DNA from: Ligustrum vulgare
Lineage: Eukaryota; Streptophyta; Magnoliopsida; Lamiales; Oleaceae
Direction of reading: 5' to 3'
Assembly: GCA_963555705.1 (NCBI GenBank)
Contig: OY743184.1
Coordinates: 21,131,859 to 21,195,858 of the forward strand
Length of the DNA stretch: 64,000 bases
Shown: positions 20,533-32,651 of the stretch, piece by piece
How positions within the stretch are numbered: the first letter of the stretch is position 1
How the letters are laid out: the number at the start of each line of letters is the position of its first letter
Position numbers and translations under genes: made by a program
Notes under the pieces: model-generated
The model's input: the letters and a program-made list of their open reading frames with translations, nothing else
Databases searched by the model: none
What the model was told of the DNA's origin: nothing

Positions 20533-22129
20533 ATGAGATTTTGATAGTGGCCTTTCTGTTCAGTTCTTTTTGAAACACCATAGGCCACTCCACTAATTTG
20601 AGCTTCTCCTTGACCATTGACTATTTGACTGCTGATTTTACTTTCCACCTCGAATCCGTATATAACATGATGTATTAATTGATAACGTGCATGTGAAATG
20701 TTTAATCAAATGTGTGATTGTATCGATAATTAACTTTCCTCTCTCTTTTGAAGTATTATGGAAACGTTATGTAAAAAGGGCAAAGAAGAGATAAAGAAAA
20801 GAAAATACTAAGTTCTAAAGGAAACGCATCATGATTTTACACTACGATAATTGCTAACATTTCTTTAAGTTTATTTTGTGATTATAGTGAGAACAGTATG
20901 TATTTTAAGTTCGAAGGTGTAACTTAATTGTTTGTGCTATATTTGTTTATTTTGTAATATATCATAAAATTCAAAAACTTCATAAAATTTGAAAACATTT
21001 TCTTGTTTTATGAGTGATATTGTGAGTTGGATAGTATATTGTCGACTAATTGATGAGTATTTGAGATTATTTATGATACATAATTTGCACCAAGGTGATG
21101 CAAGACTAATTCGATCCTTGTCCATGTGAAATTATATATTATTTAAAACATGATAATCATGACTATTAACATTAACTTTTGGATTGATACTTTGATTAGG
21201 TTAAATGAATTTAGATAATTAAAATCAAGATCAAATTAAAATATCAAAAGAATAACTTGAGAGTGATTGATAAGGTGTTGGGAGTATTTAGATAGAGATA
21301 TTCTACCAAAAAATTTTACCAACCATTTTGAGGATATAAATAACAATAATAGTTCTGGTAAATTTGCTTTATTGTAGGTGAAAACGTAGTTAATCTAATC
21401 CTCCTTGATTGACGCTCAAGAAACAAAGGCCAAATTGAGGTATCTTTTACCTCAGAAATTTGTACCTATTTTCAATGGGAAAACTATATCAATAATTCTA
21501 TGGAGACATTTTTAAGTGATATTGCCCAAAGTATTTGAAAGGCGTCATTTCATTTTGAGAAACTTGTGTCCAAGTTTCAAAAGCCAATCATATATAAACT
21601 ATTTATAATAATAAAAAAAATATGAATATACATATACTATATACAATCATGCTACTTATTCATATTGACTTACATACAATACACTTGACAAACATCCATC
21701 ACTTTACCCATCACATCATTTCCAAAATCAACAATCACAATTGTACTAACACACAAATCTGTAAATCATTAGGTAAATCAATATGTACAAAAAGGATAAT
21801 TCTACTACATAAAGGAGATTCTCCTTGATTTAAGGAATTGGTTATAGAATAAAATTATTTCCATAATTTTTTCCCTGCCGTCAAGAACAAATCACCAAAC
21901 CAAAAGTAATCTCTCCAGTAGAACAACCAGCCAATGTTGAAAGCTGTTGATTTCAAAGCTGGATGTTGAATCCGGTAACAAGTTTGTAATCGTCATCACT
22001 GAAGTTAGCTCTGATAGTATCAATTCCACTCGACATCATTGAATTGTTCAAAAATAGAGGATATGTGATTTAAATAGACTTCAATTTTGTAAATTACAAC
22101 AAAACAACAACAATTGTATAAATATTAGG
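20533..22129. other. Unassigned AT-rich DNA
   Basis: No element, domain or conserved ORF recognised. A short minus-strand frame at about 21960-22046 (MMSSGIDTIRANFSDDDYKL) is the only protein-like patch and I cannot assign it. Confidence 0.4.
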
Positions 22130-22639
22130 TCACCTGGTTAAACTTACGACGATTTGATTAGTTGAAGCTGCAGTGTGTGACCTGCAATTGAAAATTGTGT
22201 CCTATATTTAAATATTGTTATCAATCAGATTAAATGGGGAATGATCTAGTGTCCATGATTATAAAACCCATCTGCCATGTGGCGGATGGGGGTTGGATAA
22301 TGGTGGGCGGGCCCCACTGCCCACCCACCATAGGGGGTGGGGTGTGGGTTTCATAAGAAACCCACAATGGGTTTTAGATCATTCTCCCAGATTAAATAAT
22401 GTGACCTAATATAACAATTTGTGACCTACACTGCATTCTTGTGACTTGTTAAAATTCTCTGACATGTAGTAAAATTTTGTGAGATACAATTAAATGAATT
22501 GTGACTAGCATTTATATTATGTGACCTGGTATTAAATAACGTCACCTGCATTTAAATGTTGTGACATGTGTGCATGCAGTTGATATATGTGTCCTATATA
22601 TTTAATTAATGTAACCAATCAGATTAAAAAAATATAACA
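22130..22639. repeat. GTGACCT-word array, left part
   Basis: GTGACCT and near variants (gtgacat, gtgactt, gtcacct) recur every 20-35 bp. A block at about 22429-22575 is repeated at 24087-24222 on the other side of the solo LTR. Interrupted by a 153-bp MITE. Confidence 0.65.
22236..22388. mobile_element. 153-bp MITE with 9-bp duplication (MULE-type)
   Basis: Perfect 9-bp flanks AGATTAAAT (22227-22235 and 22389-22397). Terminal inverted repeats ggggaatgatcta / gggagaatgatcta, with aaaaccca further in. A 9-bp duplication is characteristic of Mutator-like transposition. The interior is GC-rich with several small palindromes. No coding capacity. Confidence 0.85.
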
Positions 22640-24076
22640 TGATAAGTTCTTTTTACACACTTATTTATATGTCAAAATTAGGACAAAATATTGTCGTTTT
22701 AGAATAAATGCTATTGATTTATTCGTTATTTGTTAATATTGTAGAAAATATCCCAAAGTTAAGATAATGAAGCATTTGATGGAAATAATGCATAATTGAA
22801 TGGCATTTGGAGCTAAATTTGACAATTTGAAAGTTGTTGATATCAATCGAGAAATACAAGAGGAGCTAAAGTCAAAGAAATTGCAAATAAAAGATAGGGA
22901 CTTACTGAAAAGGAATCAAAAGTTGAAAATTGCACTGGACCGTATAACCATGCAGCTGCACATAATTGTAATGCGAGCCCGCGCCATGTTTGATTGAATG
23001 GTCAGAACCAAATTTTTATAACCATATGACCACACGAATTTGTACTACGAGGCCGCACCGTTGTTCGGCTAGGATGTGATTCTGGGCTTTTGCGCTATTT
23101 CAACAGAATTTCTCCCTTATTCTACTAGGTTTTCTCTACAACCTATATAGACAACTGAAGAGGCACGAAATTGGGACCTTTGCGCCACCTCCTAACTACA
23201 TAATTTTCCATTTTAACGTCAATTTTTTGGGAGATTCATGCAAGCCAAAGGGTGAGATTTGAAGATTATCAACGGCTAGTGAATTCTTTGTAAAAGACTT
23301 CATTTCTTTTGTTAATTTGATAAATTCGACATGTATAATAATTCTTATATTTGTGCTTTTATTTCTTTATTGATGAACAACTAATCTTTTAGTTGGGACA
23401 AATGATGTAGCTTTGTTTTATGCTTTTAATTTTATAATTCAAGTTTTGCATATAAGTTGCATGTGTTGATTTATTTATTGTGTTTAATGCTTAAATTACT
23501 TGATCAATAATTCATATTTTTTGTGGTTTATTTTCATAATTTGAGAGGTGAGTTAATAGACTAGACCATGGTAATAAATCCGACAAATTTAGCAAAATGA
23601 TAAAGATATGAATTTGCAGTTACATGTGATCAATTGTGAATTTCTAGGAGATTTTATGCATTTAGCTAAGGAATAATTTTGACCCTCTATAGAGATATAT
23701 GATTGACTTAGTTAGATAGAATTGATTTAAACTCAAGAGAGGAATTTCAATATATATTAGTGAATTCGATCACACACACACACACACACACACATGAATA
23801 AAACTTGCATATTGGAATTAAAAGTATTGATTATGGTGAAATCGTGATTCCCAACTTTCAAACATCAATTTAGAAAATACAAATTTGTAATATTTTATTT
23901 TGCTTTTTAGTTAGGATTTTCTAGTTTAAATAATTCACCACAATTTGACTGTTCAAATAAAGCGAGAACTAACACAATTTCGATACTTAATTTAATCCTC
24001 GTGAGAACGATAACTCTAACTCAAAAAAATCATTTTATTACTTAATTGCGATATTGTACACTTGTAATTTAGGACA
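22640..24076 (+). mobile_element. Solo LTR of Athila-like gag-pro family
   Basis: Plus-strand LTR with the same order as the minus-strand LTR at 58216-59729: TGATAAGT start, 'gcatttggagctaaat'-type segment, paired palindromes (23028/23051, spacing 23), TATA acctatatag at 23141-23150, transcribed stretch, a CA microsatellite (23771-23794) and an end resembling 'gcgatattgtacacttg'. No internal region on either side. A flank word tataac occurs at both borders but the exact duplication is unclear. Confidence 0.75.
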
Positions 24077-24335
24077 TTATAACGAAAACCTACAATGCAT
24101 TCTTGTGACTTGTTAAAATTCTTTGACACGTAGTAAAATTCTGTTAACTAAAATTAAATGAATTGTAACCAATAATTATATTATGTGACCTGGTGTTAAA
24201 TCACGTCACCTGTTGTTAAATGTTCTTCTGTTTTAATTCTATGTTATGCTATTAATCCAATGACATGTATTTAAACTCGATGACCTCCATTTAAACTTTA
24301 TGACCTTCATGTAAAAGTTGTAATATGTAGTATAT
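24077..24335. repeat. GTGACCT-word array, right part
   Basis: Continuation of the array cut by the solo LTR. Words include tgtgacctggtgttaaat, matching the left part. Ends in a T-run near 24345. Confidence 0.65.
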
Positions 24336-24395
24336 TTTTTTTTTACTGTTGTGAAAGTATTTTGTTACCAAAGACTTATCATCATTATATGTAGG

Positions 24396-24826
24396 TATAA
24401 GCTGCCAATCAAACCATTTTCTTAGTTAGTGATGACAACGCATCCTTTGCAGTTGATATAGGTCAACATATTTGTACTTGCAGGATGTTTTAGGTTGATC
24501 AATCACTATGTCCACACACACTAGCTATGCTTGCAAGTAGAAAGATGGATACATATGAATATTATTCACACTATTACACGCGAAAGGCTTACATCAATTC
24601 TTACAAAGAAACTGTGTTTCTTGTGGGAAATGAAGATCAGTGGACAATGTCTAAAGAAGTAATTGACACGACACTACTGGCTCAAAAGAAGAAAAAAGAG
24701 CTTTGGAAGGCCAACCGAAAAGAAAAGAAGATCATATTCGAAAAGAAATGTAATTGTGAAATGTGGGCGTTGTGAAGGATATGGTCACAATAAAAGGACA
24801 TGCAGCAATTTGTTTCCATTAGGCTA
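24396..24826 (+). pseudogene. MULE (MuDR-type) transposase C-terminus
   Basis: Plus strand reads ANQTIFLVSDDNASFAVDIG then HICTCRM-F-stop-VDQSLCPHTLAMLA, a SWIM zinc finger (CxC...CxH), followed by DTYEYYSHYYTRKAYINSY. After a frame change comes KCGRCEGYGHNKRTCS, a CCHC knuckle. SWIM plus knuckle is the C-terminal order of plant MULE transposases. The DDE domain expected upstream is absent; the GTGACCT array lies there. The premature TAG and frameshift make it a pseudogene. Confidence 0.8.
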
Positions 24827-25000
24827 AAACTAATCAAAAGTGAAGAAGATAAAAGATAATGGTAGGCTTGGAGCATATTTAAATCAATAAAGATTTATTT
24901 TGTCTTTATTATTCCATTAATTGCATTTATATAGTGTCGTTTACAGCTCTCAAACTCCATTACTCATTTAAGTACCATTAAAACTATGTCATGTGACCCG

Positions 25001-26461
25001 TGTTGTGAAAATTATTGCAAATACACAATATCGCAAACAAGTAATAAATTGGGCTTTCTGGATTATCGATCACATGAGGACTATTTTATCTAGTATTATT
25101 TTCAATTAACCACTACCTAGTCTAACAAGTAAGACACAATGATCTGATTTTTGTTTAAAATATTACTAATTAAAATTAACAATTATGAAATCTTTTAAAA
25201 AAGTAATGAATCATAATTTTGGATTTTTGTTTATGAAGCGAAGGTGTTGGAATTCACGACTGTAACCTAGTTATCCTATTCAACTTCTCATTTCAAGTTC
25301 TTTTTAGAAAATATCATTTGATCAATTCAGAATTATATTTAATTTTCCCCTCTCGAGTTTATATTAGTTCTATCTAGTTAGTTCAACCACATATCTCTAT
25401 GTTGGGGCAGAATAAGCCTTAATTAAATGCCTTCAATAACAAGAATTCATAAAAGATTACAACAATCACAACCATGTATTTGTACCTTTTGTTAAATTGT
25501 TGAACTTTACTACGTTGTCTAGATATATAACTCACCTCTCGACTTGTTATAACCAACAAATCAATGAATTGGTGATAAAACAATTCATGTATTATAATCA
25601 ATAATAAATTCAACACATAATATTTAAAGCCTAAAACTTGAGATTAAAATTGAATAACCAAATTAGTCACTTGTTCGTCCCAACAAGAAAATTAGTTACA
25701 CATGCTAAAAACTAAAACAATAAAGTTTGAAATGAAATAAATAAACATGTTTAACAAATAATCAAGAAGAAGATGGAGATCTTGTACCAAGAAATTTACC
25801 CCTTACTTGAAAATTTGGGAAACTCCCTTTGAATACCTTGAGTCCTTCAATTACCTCTTGCTTTGTGTTCAATTTTGTAGAATAATCAACAACCCTCAAT
25901 GTAGAATAAAAGTAGGTATTTCTAGCTTCCCAAAGTCCCAAAAATTGTACAAAAGTCGCAACCCAAAAATAAACCAAAAAATGTCCAACTTTCCATAAGA
26001 GAACATGTCTCTTGCTGCTTGAAATGGCCTTGCGATCGCAATGACTTATGTATTTCACTTCTACGTATGTTTCGGTTAACCTTGCGATCGCAAGGTTTTT
26101 TTCCAATGCGATCGCATAAGTTAACTTCAAATGTTAATTTTCATTTTGGTCCATGTTAATTGGAGTCCAATCCTCCATATTTATGTCTTCTTGAACTGAG
26201 TCCCCACGTTTTCACTTTCATTTCAATTTGATCCTTGTATATTTGTATCACTGGTCCTTCAACTTTTCGTAGTTTATAAATTGGTCCACAATTTACCCTT
26301 TTTTAGGCTTTTAGTCATTTTCCTTGTTAAGCTCCAAACACATCCTAATTCGAGTTTTTCCTAACATAGATATAATAAACATACAATTTAACAATATCAC
26401 ATTCTAAAATAGTCACAAGTTCCTAAATTTAAGGCCTAAATAAGTACTAAACGTACTATCA
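25001..26461 (-). repeat. Athila-like LTR (family with GCGATCGC word)
   Basis: Starts tgttgtgaaaattattgc (plus strand), matching the LTR at 57640, and ends gtactatca at 26461, followed by internal DNA with a hairpin at 26485-26496. GCGATCGC palindromes start at 26032, 26084 and 26108 (last two 24 bp apart). As the internal side is to the right, it is a 3' LTR of a minus-strand element or a fragment. Its own partner is not identified with certainty; 57640-58215 is the same family. Confidence 0.7.
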
Positions 26462-26912
26462 AATCTTCCAAATTTAAACTCATGTTCATCCTCGAATAAG
26501 ATAAAGAGTATACAATCACGCAAGTAATACACTAATCTGAAACAAGACTCTTCACACTGACACATATTAAGCAACCTACTGTATTTACCTTTGGATTTAA
26601 AACTGTTAGTAATTCCTGAATAATATTGAACCAATGCTATACACGCCTCAGCTCAATCTACGCTTAACACGTGTGTGTGTGTTTAGTCAACAAATCGTTT
26701 GAGTGTGCTTAATAGGTGATCTCCAAACCCCCCCCCCTTTTATTAAGAAAGCCCTAAAGAGCTTTGATGTTGTTTTTTAGGTCACCGCCTCGACTCCTTT
26801 TGTGGGGGGGGGGGGGGGTTTGGATGCCACTACCCTTTTATTAGATAAAATCAAATTACACATAAATGGAAGGGACGTAATGCCTAGCCTCCAAGAATTA
26901 TGCTTACATACA
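26462..26912 (-). mobile_element. Internal 3' noncoding DNA of Athila-like element
   Basis: Lies between the LTR ending at 26461 and the element inserted at 26913. Starts with a purine-tract-like segment and the hairpin ttcatcctcgaa (26485-26496). Holds a large inverted repeat (26722-26819). No coding frame. Probably continues at 36104-37038. Confidence 0.5.
26722..26819. repeat. Homopolymer inverted repeat (C10 / G15)
   Basis: tccaaa plus ten C (26728-26737) is matched about 65 bp later by fifteen G (26804-26818) plus tttgga. The arms can pair over about 16 bp. Homopolymer lengths may be affected by sequencing error. Confidence 0.7.
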
Positions 26913-27723
26913 TGTCGTTGACTGCAAGTGCACATGTCGCACAAGTAATATAATGGACATGAGTCCAAGTATCTATCCCACGAGGATTGATGTAAAATGT
27001 ATTTTAGATTATTAACCTTAACTGGAACGAGAAATTTGATTGAGTTGAAAATTTTGATTTTAAACTTAACTAAAAAAATGAGAAAATTTGTTTTGTAAAA
27101 AAAACTATAAAATTAATATGCTAGAATTGAGAATCCACATTAATTCCATAAAAAATGCATTACTCCAATTGTCTAATGATAATTCACAAGGTTTTGAAAA
27201 TTCATATTCCTAATGTTGTTAAAACTCCCTTTCGAACAAGCATTAACACATTTTCCTATGCACAACCCAACTATATTTCTATGTTGAATGCCAATGTGCA
27301 GGAACACATTAAAGAATTGTGAATATTATTGTAGATAATACAAAGCATAGGGGTATATTTCTATCCCATATCGGACTTTGTGACAATTGAAGCTAGTCTA
27401 ATGAATTCCTAATCTTTCGAACTTAAAAAAACATGACAACAATCATACAATTAGTGATCAAGTAATTGCATAATAAGAAAAAGAACGCATCAATTGCTCA
27501 AACCCATGAATTAACTAAATTAAACAACAAAGTAACACATAAAATTCGGAATTTAATGCTTCATCACAATTCTAACATTTAAAATCTAGCCTAGATACAT
27601 AATTGAGTAAAAATCACAAGAATAATGGATAGATGGTACCCTATTCATCCCTTGATCTTTAGTCTTCAATTGTGAATCCCTAGGAAATTCGACATCGTTT
27701 TGGCCTCAATTCAAGTAGTTGGG
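26913..27723 (-). repeat. 3' LTR of gag-pro element, U5-side part
   Basis: Begins tgtcgttgactgcaag, matching tgttgttgaccacaag at 35074. Interrupted at 27723 by a solo LTR and resumes at 29177. Confidence 0.85.
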
Positions 27724-29171
27724 TGTTCGCTAAACCGCAAGTGCACTGGTCGCGCAAGTAATAAAGTGGGCGTGAGTGCAAGTATCGATCCCACAGAAAT
27801 TGTTGTAAATTGTATTTTAGATTATTAACCTTCACCGGAACAAATGAACTTTGGGTTTTGAGAATTTGTTTTGAAAACTAAATTAAAAATTAAACTAAAG
27901 AAACAATGAAAATTTGATTTTTAAAAATTATGAAAATAAATGCGTTAGAATCATGAATCTATTTTGACTCTATCATCCATATTTTAACCAATTTATTTAA
28001 ATACAATTCACGGGTTTTGAATTCCCATATTCCAAATATAGTTAAAACTCCCTTTCGGACAAGTATTAACACATATTCCTACTCACGACCAAATATATTT
28101 CTATGTTGAATGCGAATGTGTAAGAAAGCATTAAAATATTTATGAATACTATAGCAGAAAACATAAAGCATAGTGGATTTATTTCTATCCCCTATCGGAC
28201 TTTGTGGCAATTGAAACAAGTCTAATGAAATCCTAATCTTTCGAACTTAAGAAATCATAACATCAATCACATAATAATTGGCCAGAAAATTATATGATAA
28301 TCAAAGCACGAATCAATTGCATCAAAATCACGAATTGCATAAAATAAATAATAGATTAAAACATGGAGTCAAGAATTCAAAATTTCATCGCAATTCTAAC
28401 ACAATTAACCTAGCCTAGATACATAATTGAATAAATCACAAGAATAATGGATAGATGTCACCCTATTCATCTCTTGATCTTTGGTCTTCAATTGTGTTCT
28501 TGGCGTGGCATGAATCCCTCGGCACTTTGACAGCGTTTTTGACATGAATTGAGCAAGTTGGGAAACCTTAATTTCGTACCTTATGTCATGTATTTATAGA
28601 TTATCCCAATGCCTAGGTCAAAAATAAGAGAAATCAGCTGAAAATCGCGTAAAAAGCCCAGCTGCAGCCCAAAATATAACCATGCCATCGCATGGTACAA
28701 ATCCATGCGATTGCGCAGGCTTCCGAAAAACCATTCTGACATTTTTTAACAGGTCATGCCATTGCGCCATTATAAATCCATGCGATCACATAGTTATTTG
28801 GCTAGAGTGCAATTTTTATCTTTTGAAGTACTATAAGTTGGTCTTCATGGTTTATTTGTATTACAGGTCCTCCAATTTCCGATTGTTGCAATTTGGCTCC
28901 TAAACTTCTGATTTCTTCTAAATTTGATTTTTTTTTCTTTGAATATTCTTCCAACGGCACCTTGGTCTACTTTATCAACTCTTGATTTTCATAATTTGAC
29001 ATTTTTATCATCCAATTGCTTGATTTTAGATTCAATTCTATTGTTTTCTCAACTTTGGAGTTTTTCCTGAAATACAGACATATACTAACTAAATAAATAG
29101 CAAATATTTTTAAACAAATACATAAAATCCTAGTTTTAGGATAGAAATAAGTGTATAAAATACACTTATCA
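27724..29171 (-). mobile_element. Solo LTR inserted in a related LTR
   Basis: 1448 bp from tgttcgctaaaccgcaag to cacttatca, with a perfect duplication TTGGG (27719-27723, 29172-29176). Related but distinct from the LTR that hosts it. Palindrome pairs start at 28684/28707 and 28758/28782 (23 and 24 bp). TATA-like gtatttatag lies at 28591-28600, in sense 84 bp downstream of the pairs. Confidence 0.9.
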
Positions 29172-29176
29172 TTGGG

Positions 29177-29759
29177 AACCCCAATTTTGTGCCCCAAGTA
29201 TGGAATTTATAGATATGCTCGAAACTTAGGTTACTTGGGGGAGGGAGAATGCTGAAAATAGCGCAAAAAGCCCACCAGACGGCCCAGAATTCAACCGTGC
29301 GACTACACGGTCCTGCAGGTTTGGCTTCAGTCGCAATTTTTGGCAGTCATGAGACTGCATGGTTCTGCATTGCGCGACCATGCGGTTCAAGTCTGAATTT
29401 AATTTTTTATCTTCCAAATGCTATAAGCTAGTCCCTGATATTTTATTGCACATTTGTCCCTCAACTTTCGATTGTTGCAATTTAGCCCCAAAACTTCTGA
29501 TTTCTTTAAATTTTGACTTCTTCTTCAGTTTTTCTTCCAATTGGCCATTTGGTTCACTTCATCAACTCTTAATTTTCACACTTTGACACTTTTATCATTC
29601 AATTGCTTGATTTTGGTTTCAATTCCATTATTTTCTCGACTTTGGGTCTATTCCTAAAATATAAACAAATACTAACAAAATAAATAACAAATATTCTTAA
29701 AAAAACAAAAAAAAATCCCACTTTTAGGATAGAAACAAGTGTACAAAATACATTTATCA
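29177..29759 (-). repeat. 3' LTR of gag-pro element, U3-side part
   Basis: Resumes after the solo LTR and ends with a terminal inverted word (aagtgtac...acatttatca). Palindrome pair starts at 29351/29374, with another diverged member at 29299. TATA-like tggaatttatag at 29201-29212. Confidence 0.85.
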
Positions 29760-29797
29760 ACACCCTCAAACTAGAACTATTGTTCGTCCTGGAACAA
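29760..29797 (-). promoter_or_regulatory. 3' polypurine tract with upstream hairpin
   Basis: In sense: TTGTTCCAGGACGAACAA (29797-29780; stem TTGTTC/GAACAA), seven bases, then AGTTTGAGGGTGT against the LTR. The tract primes plus-strand synthesis; the hairpin is an inferred accessory. Confidence 0.7.
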
Positions 29798-30378
29798 AAT
29801 AATAAAACTAAACTATACAATTAAAAATGCCAATAACAAATGTTTTTGTTTTGTCAACTTATTTATCACTTGGTTAAAAAATTCAAATTGAAAATTCAAT
29901 TTTGAAAAGAAATATGAATAACAAAAATATTCTCATTCATTCGATGTTCAACTTCATTGTGTGTGTGCGTGTGAATAGCCAAAAGTCAATTGCAAACTCA
30001 TGTAAAAATATACTTGACACTGTGTGGTGGATTATGCAAAAATAAGTCCGAATTCCATATGGTCAAACAATGATTTTATTTTTATTTTCCTTACACTCTC
30101 ATGGATGATCACAACCTTACTGCTTTTCTCTCATATGCCAAGGTCTTTTCTATTGACGTGGCTTCTAAACATTTATATGTTGCATTTTTCCACACTAGGC
30201 AGTTAGGATTTGACAAGCATGAACAACAGACCAAAAGTAACCCATCCACAATCTCACACTCTAGTGTTAGAAATTTCAATCAACAAGGCTTATATCATTT
30301 TTATTATTATTTTTTTGGACGACTTTTTCTTTTCATATCCATGTCTTTTACCATCTTTGTACATAAATTTTCATATTT

Positions 30379-30665
30379 GCTTTCTATATGACCCATGTAG
30401 CGAGCTTTAGGTCAGTGACTCCCAAGCCAGACGACTTTAGGGAACCAGGTTCAGAGAATCCCTCAGACTTAATTAACCGAGTGATAAAGGCGTAACATAA
30501 AAGTTAAAGATGTTTTAGCATCTTATGTGTAACTCTACTCTCCATACTTGCTTTCTATTTGACCTCCTATAGCGAACTTTAGGTCGATAACTCCCAACTC
30601 AGTTGAGTTTAGAGTATCAGGTTCAGAGATCCCCTCAGACTTAATTGCTCGAGTCAAAAAGACAT
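30379..30665 (-). ncRNA. Duplicated structured cis-module, copies 1 and 2
   Basis: Two copies (30379-30492, 30550-30665; start spacing 171 bp) of a ~115-nt sequence whose plus strand reads tagcgagctttaggtc and ctcccaa. They match two copies at 60419-60705 with the same spacing. In sense, both ends pair: copy 2 has TTTGAC with GTCAAA and CGAG with TTCG. I infer a retrotransposon RNA signal, not an independent ncRNA gene. Confidence 0.55.
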
Positions 30666-31082
30666 TTGAAGAGTAAAATAAGATCTTCAGTATTTTTCTG
30701 TTTTTACGCTGATTATGGTTTATACCTATTGATTAAAACCTTAGTTCGAGATCTAAATTCTTAAGGTTTGAGATTTTTTTTTTGTCAATTCTATATTCAA
30801 ATTGCATAAGTTTACCCCACATGTATCAAGCATCTCTTACACAAGTAATTATTCGAAATTGGCTATGTGCTCAAGTTTGATAAAAGTCTTACATAGATGA
30901 ATGTTTAAGAGAAATTAAGTTCAGATGTTGTCCAATTCCCTAACTAAAGTACAAAAGTCAATTCAAATCATGTCATGAGCAATAAATGAGTCAACAAAAA
31001 TTTTCAATTTTTTTCAATTTTTATGATTTTTCTATCCCAAAATTGAACGAATGTTTAACTAAAAGTACATGAATGAGATTCC

Positions 31083-31117
31083 CACCCCCAAACTAGAAAT
31101 ATGCATTGTCCTCAATG
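31083..31117 (-). promoter_or_regulatory. Internal hairpin plus polypurine tract
   Basis: In sense: CATTG-AGGA-CAATG hairpin (31117-31104), nine bases, then AGTTTGGGGGTGGG. Same arrangement as the LTR-proximal tract 1.3 kb away. A second plus-strand priming site is inferred. Confidence 0.55.
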
Positions 31118-32175
31118 TATTCAAAGCAAAATAAATCAATTAAACATAAAATAACGAGGGTTAAGGTACTTCCCGGGTTTGGAGAGGTGGTGTTCCCATT
31201 TTGAAACTTTGATCTTCATGTAGCTTGGATGATTTAACTTGTTTCTAACTTTCCCATATTTGGTCCAATGTGTTTTCATTCCACGTTCCATGCAAAAGAG
31301 AGATAAACAACATTAGAATGTATAAATATTGTATGCAAACTGATACAAATCAACACAACACATCTAAACTAGGACTTAGAAAAATTTTGAAATTTTTCTA
31401 AAGTGGTCGATCACTGACTTTCAACCCTAGAAATCGCCTCGAAAAGGGAAAATTTCCCCGAGACATGTCTCAGGCATATGAAATTATATAACTTGGTCTA
31501 CAACATATCAAAAATTCATTACATTTGGAGTTCATTTGGGTCACAAAAATGTAAAGTGAAACAGTTACAGTGAAGTTGAAAATAGGGACTGTGGTTAATT
31601 GGTGCCTGCAATGGCCTTGCAATGAGATGCTATATAGTGCAATGATGTTCAAGTTGAGTTTCATCTTTAAATCAGTGTAAAAAATGATTGAATGATGCAC
31701 AAATGATGTATAACATGTGGTGAAGGTGATCATTCAAAAGATTTGCAAAAACTTAACAAAAAATTCATTTTGACATTTAATCAAACACTTTGCATGCATA
31801 TTAAGAAATCAAATGATTTTTTAGATTTGGAAACTTGAATTAAGCCAAAATTTTACCTAACGAATCACAATCCACAGTCTCCAAATTTTATCCTAATCCC
31901 AACTCCAACCAATTCACAATATGAAATTTCATAAGAAGTATGTAAAACTCAAAAATCATGCTTAATCCCTAAAAATCTGAAATTTCATACATTTGGAATG
32001 ATTTTAATGTGTTGTAGGGCATGAATTTGAGTCAATATGGTATGCAAAAATTGGGGAGTGGTTGGGGACTCAATGTGGCATGATTTTGGGGGAGGGAAAA
32101 CAGGTGTAAAGTGGTTAAAATGAAAGTAATATGCATATTAAAGCATTCTGCCCCGGTGTTACAAAAGTTAACCGT

Positions 32176-32183
32176 GCGACCGC
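32176..32183. repeat. Internal GCGACCGC palindrome
   Basis: In accgtgcgaccgcacggt, the same word as in this element's LTRs, with a weak partner about 24 bp later. Located between the protease and the noncoding region. Confidence 0.6.
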
Positions 32184-32522
32184 ACGGTGTTAATGGACAG
32201 TGATCTGTGCATTTTTCATTTTTTTTAGTTTTTGACCTCTAAATGCCTTTCAATGTATGCAACAAGCTTCTAAACTATATGTGCATGTCCTAAGCTAGGT
32301 GATCAAGTGAAAATTTGTGATGAAAAGCAATAAAACAAATAGAAAACAAATATATCCTAAAAATGTTAAAACATGCAAAAATAGGTGTAATGAAGTTTTC
32401 AATGCAACTAACATGCCAAGATTTGAATTCTAAACGTGCTAGTGAACCTAAAATTCAATGTCAAACAACAAAACAATTATAAAATAAATCATTCAAAAGC
32501 AGCTAAAGAAAATGTTTGAAAA

Positions 32523-32548
32523 GTTGGGTTGCCTCCCAACAAGCGCTT
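32523..32548 (-). promoter_or_regulatory. Conserved GTTGGG/CCCAAC hairpin after pro
   Basis: Plus strand gttgggttgcctcccaac then aagcgctt. In sense GTTGGG-AGGCAA-CCCAAC, a perfect 6-bp stem, about 105 nt after the end of the protease frame. The same sequence is at 62681-62705. Confidence 0.65.
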
Positions 32549-32651
32549 CATTTAAAATCTAGAGCCAGACTTTTTGGCAAACTTTTCAAGGTGGCTTTAG
32601 ATTTGATGGTGAAGCCTCTTCATCTGCTCTCACCCTGTACTCATACGTCTC

